From NCBI GenBank assembly GCA_031274565.1, contig JAISPY010000202.1, positions 1 to 8,406 on the forward strand: a stretch of DNA of 8,406 bases, given 5' to 3'. Position numbers and translations under genes: made by a program. This DNA is from Treponema sp. (GTDB lineage Bacteria; Spirochaetota; Spirochaetia; Treponematales; Breznakiellaceae). Under the pieces are notes generated by a model. The model was not told where the DNA came from. It searched no databases and saw only the letters and a program-made list of their open reading frames with translations. The first letter of the stretch is position 1. Each line of letters starts with the position of its first letter. Below are positions 5,512-8,406 of this stretch, one piece after another.

Positions 5512-7844
5512 ACCGCGGTTCCTCCGCAGGTGAGCGCCTTGAGGAAGGCCCTGGTTCCCGGCTTATGCCTCCCCGGACCAACACAGGAAGGGCAGCCTGC
5601 GTTACATGGGCAGTGTTCCACCGTCTGATAAATCGCGGCGAAGAGGGATTCGGTTTTCTGGGAAAGGGCTTCCGCCAGGCCCGTGCCTCCAGGGTACTTA
5701 TCATAGATAAACAGCGCAGGCTTCCCGAAATGCGGGTCCCGGACCCGTTCCGCCACCCCGATATCCCGGCTGTCGCATAAGAGGAACACCGGGGCGATCT
5801 GCTTTATCAGGGTTCCCATCCCTGCCAAGACCGAACCGGCCGCTTCTTCATCAAACCGCGCGAGAACCCTCCCCCCTTGGGTAGTATCCCCAAAGAGCAG
5901 CATCAGTGCCCTGGTCTGGATTTCCTCTTCAGGAAGATCTATGTTACCGTATCCAATGTTCTCGTGGGTATGAAAACGGATTTTCTTGAATTTGGTAACC
6001 TGGGACCGGACCAGGACGTCCCCCAAACAGGCTTCAGCGGTGATGGGCGATCCCGGAACCGGTTCACCCTCAGGAACAACGGTAAAAAACGCATCTTCGG
6101 ATAAGACCTGGATGTCGGTCCGTACCAGGGCGTCGGTAAAATAGTTCACTTCCGCTTCCCGGACCAGGCACTTCCGATTGGCTATATCCAGGGATTCTAC
6201 CAGGTATTGCCGTCCCCGGTGGATATACACCGCATGGGTGAAGATCAGTTCCTTGGCGCTGGGACGGTCCATCTCCCCGATAACCCCATAGGATCCCCTG
6301 CTGACATCAAGGATCACCACATTGTCCGTGGCCGCGGATCGAAGACTTATCCCTTCCGCGGGAAAGGAGCGGTCGCTCCAGTACCACTTCCCCTGGGTGT
6401 GCCGCAGGATGCCCTCCTCTTCCAGCAGGGTCAGGGCATCCATTGCCTCAGCGCCAAAGGGATCGTGTCCCTGCTCCAGGGCCTCATCCTGGAAGGGAAG
6501 CTCAAAAGCAGCGCACTTCAGATGATCCATGAAGATGTAGGGATTATCCGGGTCCAGTCGGGCCTCCTCAATCCCTTTTTCCCAAAACCACTGGGGGTTC
6601 TGCATGATGAACTGGTCCAGAGGGGATGAGGAAGCCACGAAAACCGCTACCGAAGTTCCCCCCCGTCTCCCGGCCCGGCCCGACTGCTGCCAAAACCCAT
6701 GAAAAGAACCGGGGAACCCTGCCACCACCGCCGCGTCCAGGCCACCGATATCGATACCCAGTTCCAGGGCATTGGTGGAGACCACTCCCTGGATGCGTCC
6801 GTCCCGGAGGCCCTGTTCTATCTCCCTCCGCTCGTTGGGTAATAAGCCGCCCCGGTAGGCTTCCACCGTAATCCGAGCGTTATCCGTGTAAATGTTGGCC
6901 AGGTCTTCGTTTACATACGCGGCGGCCACTTCGGTTTTGATCCGGGAACGGGCAAAGAGGATGGTCTTAATCCCTGCCTTGAGGAGGGCCGCCATCCAGC
7001 GGCGGCTTTCCGTTACTACGCTGCGGCGGATTCCCTGGACCGGGTCCACCAGCGGAGGGTTGTAGAGGACGATTCGCTTTTCTCCCCGGGGAGCGCCGTT
7101 CCGGTCAACCAGGGTCACCGGAGACCCGATGAGGACCTCCGCCAGTTCCCGTGGGTTGGCAATGGTGGCGGAACAGAGGATGAACTGGGGAGATGAACCG
7201 TAAAACCCGGTGATACGCCGCAGCCGCCGGATCAGATCCGCCACATGGCTTCCCAGTACCCCGCGGTAGGTATGGGCCTCATCGATAACGATGTACCTCA
7301 GACAGGAAAAAAATTTGATCCACTTGGGATGATTCGGCAGGATTCCCGTATGGAGCATATCCGGGTTGGAGATGATGATGCGCCCCGAATCCCGTGCCCC
7401 GACTCTCAGGGAATCCGGAGTATCCCCGTCGTAGGTAGCGACCTGGATGGGGAGTTTCGCCTCTGCAGAGGAAGCCGTCAGTTCGTTGAGTTCCGCCTGC
7501 TGATCCTGGGAGAGCGCCTTGGTGGGGAACAAATAGAGCGCCCGGGCAGCCGGGTCCTGCAGGAGAGCCTGGAGTACGGGCAGGTTATAACAGAGGGTCT
7601 TCCCTGATGCGGTGGGGGTAAGCACCGCCACATGACGGCCCTGGCGCAGGTGTTCCCAGACTTCCCGCTGGTGGGTATAGAGCCGGGATATCCCCTGTTT
7701 GCACAGGGCCGCGACAATACGGCCGTCCAGGTCAGGGGGAAAGGACGCATACACCCCTTCCCGCGCCGGGAGAAGCCGTGATTCCACGATATAAGGGGCA
7801 AATGCAGGACTATGCAAGATCCCTGCCACGCCGGTATCCGTCAT
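5499..7844 (-). CDS. mrfA: MrfA-like DEAH superfamily 2 DNA helicase
   Basis: This is an ATP-dependent 3'-5' DNA helicase-type repair protein. In B. subtilis, MrfA (YprA) with MrfB repairs mitomycin C lesions independently of UvrABC. Motifs in the 781-aa protein: YTHQ Q-motif (56-59), Walker A TPTASGKT (76-83), FPTKAL (106-111), NPDMLH (160-165), DEAH (188-191), SAT (225-227), FARSR (297-301), STNALELGID (356-365) and QQSGRAGRRG (386-395). The C-terminal DUF1998/MZB module has four cysteines in CPCNAGCPSC (C745, C747, C751, C754), the zinc-binding set of this family. Segments such as DHLKCAAFELPF, SFPAEGISLRSA and YDKYPGGTGLAE match B. subtilis MrfA closely as I remember it. The start ATG has no normally spaced Shine-Dalgarno: GGAG lies 12 nt upstream. 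It is the first gene of the mrfAB operon. Confidence 0.95.
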   Translation of the reverse strand: MTDTGVAGILHSPAFAPYIVESRLLPAREGVYASFPPDLDGRIVAALCKQGISRLYTHQREVWEHLRQGRHVAVLTPTASGKTLCYNLPVLQALLQDPAARALYLFPTKALSQDQQAELNELTASSAEAKLPIQVATYDGDTPDSLRVGARDSGRIIISNPDMLHTGILPNHPKWIKFFSCLRYIVIDEAHTYRGVLGSHVADLIRRLRRITGFYGSSPQFILCSATIANPRELAEVLIGSPVTLVDRNGAPRGEKRIVLYNPPLVDPVQGIRRSVVTESRRWMAALLKAGIKTILFARSRIKTEVAAAYVNEDLANIYTDNARITVEAYRGGLLPNERREIEQGLRDGRIQGVVSTNALELGIDIGGLDAAVVAGFPGSFHGFWQQSGRAGRRGGTSVAVFVASSSPLDQFIMQNPQWFWEKGIEEARLDPDNPYIFMDHLKCAAFELPFQDEALEQGHDPFGAEAMDALTLLEEEGILRHTQGKWYWSDRSFPAEGISLRSAATDNVVILDVSRGSYGVIGEMDRPSAKELIFTHAVYIHRGRQYLVESLDIANRKCLVREAEVNYFTDALVRTDIQVLSEDAFFTVVPEGEPVPGSPITAEACLGDVLVRSQVTKFKKIRFHTHENIGYGNIDLPEEEIQTRALMLLFGDTTQGGRVLARFDEEAAGSVLAGMGTLIKQIAPVFLLCDSRDIGVAERVRDPHFGKPALFIYDKYPGGTGLAEALSQKTESLFAAIYQTVEHCPCNAGCPSCVGPGRHKPGTRAFLKALTCGGTAVWGI

Positions 7845-7850
7845 GGGGGC

Positions 7851-7856
7851 AGTATA
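7851..7856 (-). promoter_or_regulatory. candidate -10 box immediately before mrfA
   Basis: On the - strand TATACT (7856-7851) ends 6 nt before the mrfA ATG, so initiation at the usual distance would start the mRNA at or next to the start codon. The -35 region at 17 nt spacing (TTCCGT) is a poor match. It could be a leaderless promoter or chance. Confidence 0.25.
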
Positions 7857-7934
7857 CTCCGGGAAGCGGTTAAACGGAAGGGGGTATCCCTCGGGTACGC
7901 GCTGGGTTTGCCCTAGGGCGCGCAGAAACCACCG

Positions 7935-7982
7935 GCATAGAACCTATGCATAGTATGCTCCGCTCATGCTTTAATAGAGCAT
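7935..7982. promoter_or_regulatory. cluster of short palindromes upstream of mrfA
   Basis: Three inverted repeats crowd 48 bp: GCATAG-AAC-CTATGC (7935-7949), GCATA-G-TATGC (7948-7958, sharing two bases with the first), and ATGCT-ttaatag-AGCAT (7966-7982). All use an ATGC/GCAT half-site. They lie about 90-140 bp upstream of mrfA and resemble a multi-site operator. No regulator gene is visible in the window. Confidence 0.35.
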
Positions 7983-8029
7983 TACGTTGCCGGTGCCGCT
8001 GACATGGATGCTGAGGACCCGCGCACGAG

Positions 8030-8055
8030 TAAAATGCCCTGCATTTTATTTTTTT
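8030..8055 (+). terminator. rho-independent terminator with no gene upstream
   Basis: TAAAATGC (8030-8037), loop CCT, GCATTTTA (8041-8048), then seven T (8049-8055). It is a textbook terminator for + strand transcription. The nearest genes on both sides are on the - strand, so its transcript is unknown. On the - strand the same hairpin lacks a following U-run and would be only a weak stop for the DUF2798 gene 45 bp away. Confidence 0.75.
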
Positions 8056-8092
8056 ACCGCATATCGTAAAAAGATATTAAAACAACAAGCTG

Positions 8093-8308
8093 TTATATTT
8101 TTAACATTTTTATTATTTTCTGCAGTAAAGGCGGTAGAAAAAATGACAATGGAAGCGAGACCACAAAGCCAATAATCCAGCCGTTCAGCCAGGGTACTAT
8201 AAAATGATTGTTAAAACCAACATTAAGGGCAACCATAACAAAGGACATGCACATTGACATAATGAATGACATACAAATCCCGTTAAATAGTATTTGTCGT
8301 ATACTCAA
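8093..8308 (-). CDS. small DUF2798-type membrane protein
   Basis: This 71-residue protein has two hydrophobic helices (about 8-31 and 41-62) separated by NVGFNNHFIVPWLNGW and ends in a basic tail KIIKMLKI, so it should sit in the inner membrane. The pattern of repeated M-S-x-x-M before the first helix end, N-x-G, then WLNGWIIGFVVSLPLSFFLPPLL fits the DUF2798 family of two-helix proteins, whose function is unknown. The length is normal for that family. The start is TTG at 8308-8306, supported by a strong GGGAGG (8322-8317) at 8-nt spacing; the next Met codons lie inside the first helix. The gene is more AT-rich than mrfAB. It is upstream of and co-directional with mrfA but separated by about 250 bp with palindromes, so it is probably not in the same operon. 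Confidence 0.8.
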   Translation of the reverse strand: MSIRQILFNGICMSFIMSMCMSFVMVALNVGFNNHFIVPWLNGWIIGFVVSLPLSFFLPPLLQKIIKMLKI

Positions 8309-8316
8309 AATAGTAT

Positions 8317-8322
8317 CCTCCC
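8317..8322 (-). promoter_or_regulatory. Shine-Dalgarno deciding the TTG start
   Basis: GGGAGG on the - strand sits 8 nt before TTG (8308-8306). It is the strongest ribosome binding site in the window and the reason for accepting the rare start codon. Confidence 0.75.
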
Positions 8323-8346
8323 TAAGTAGCCGATAAATCGTATCAC

Positions 8347-8376
8347 TACTTAATAAGTACTATAGTTAATATACTA
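8347..8376. promoter_or_regulatory. AT-rich palindromes upstream of the DUF2798 gene
   Basis: TACTTA-A-TAAGTA (8347-8359) is a 13-bp palindrome, overlapping by one base ACTATAGT (8359-8366), an 8-bp perfect palindrome. On the - strand TATAGT (8364-8359) is a fair -10 box with a weak -35 region about 17 nt upstream, so the first palindrome would cover the start of transcription, as an operator does. A divergent regulator gene might begin right of the window; this cannot be seen. Confidence 0.35.
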
Positions 8377-8406
8377 ATAAATGAAACGGTAATGTAACGT
8401 ATATAG

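Overview
The window looks like chromosomal DNA of a spirochaete, most likely a Treponema of the termite-gut type. That assignment rests on the character of RecA and on the moderately GC-rich coding style, and it is an inference from memory of protein families, not a search result. The solid content is two DNA-repair loci facing each other: recA on the + strand (1493-2794), and a two-gene - strand operon (7844 down to 4216) encoding homologues of Bacillus subtilis MrfA (DEAH helicase with a C-terminal four-cysteine DUF1998/MZB module) and MrfB (DEDD exonuclease). The two operon genes overlap by 13 nt. In B. subtilis this pair repairs mitomycin C damage independently of UvrABC.

Left part (1-1492): a 19-bp direct repeat that may be the end of a mobile element is followed by a very good sigma70-type promoter and an AT-rich short-chain dehydrogenase/reductase (SDR) gene. 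Directly after its start codon, the SDR gene carries about 13 copies of a 7-bp repeat. Seven is not a multiple of three and no good start codon lies downstream of the repeat, so copy-number changes should switch the gene on and off. This is the most interesting feature of the window. About 470 bp without a convincing gene follow. They hold two strong secondary-structure elements, a compact three-way-junction fold and a perfect 12-bp inverted repeat, and then a probable recA promoter.

Middle (2795-4215): a decayed ISAs1-family insertion sequence with both terminal inverted repeats still recognisable (2996-4120). Its transposase is broken by two frameshifts and an internal deletion that removes the region of the third catalytic acidic residue. 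It lies between the convergent ends of recA and mrfB. No target-site duplication is visible.

Right part (7845-8406): a palindrome-rich intergenic region upstream of mrfA, an orphan rho-independent terminator pointing right, and a small two-helix membrane protein of the DUF2798 type on the - strand. That gene has a TTG start and a strong Shine-Dalgarno sequence, with an AT-rich, palindrome-containing upstream region that runs to the window edge.

Functionally, recA and mrfAB are plausibly complementary repair functions. The SDR and the IS look like acquired material.
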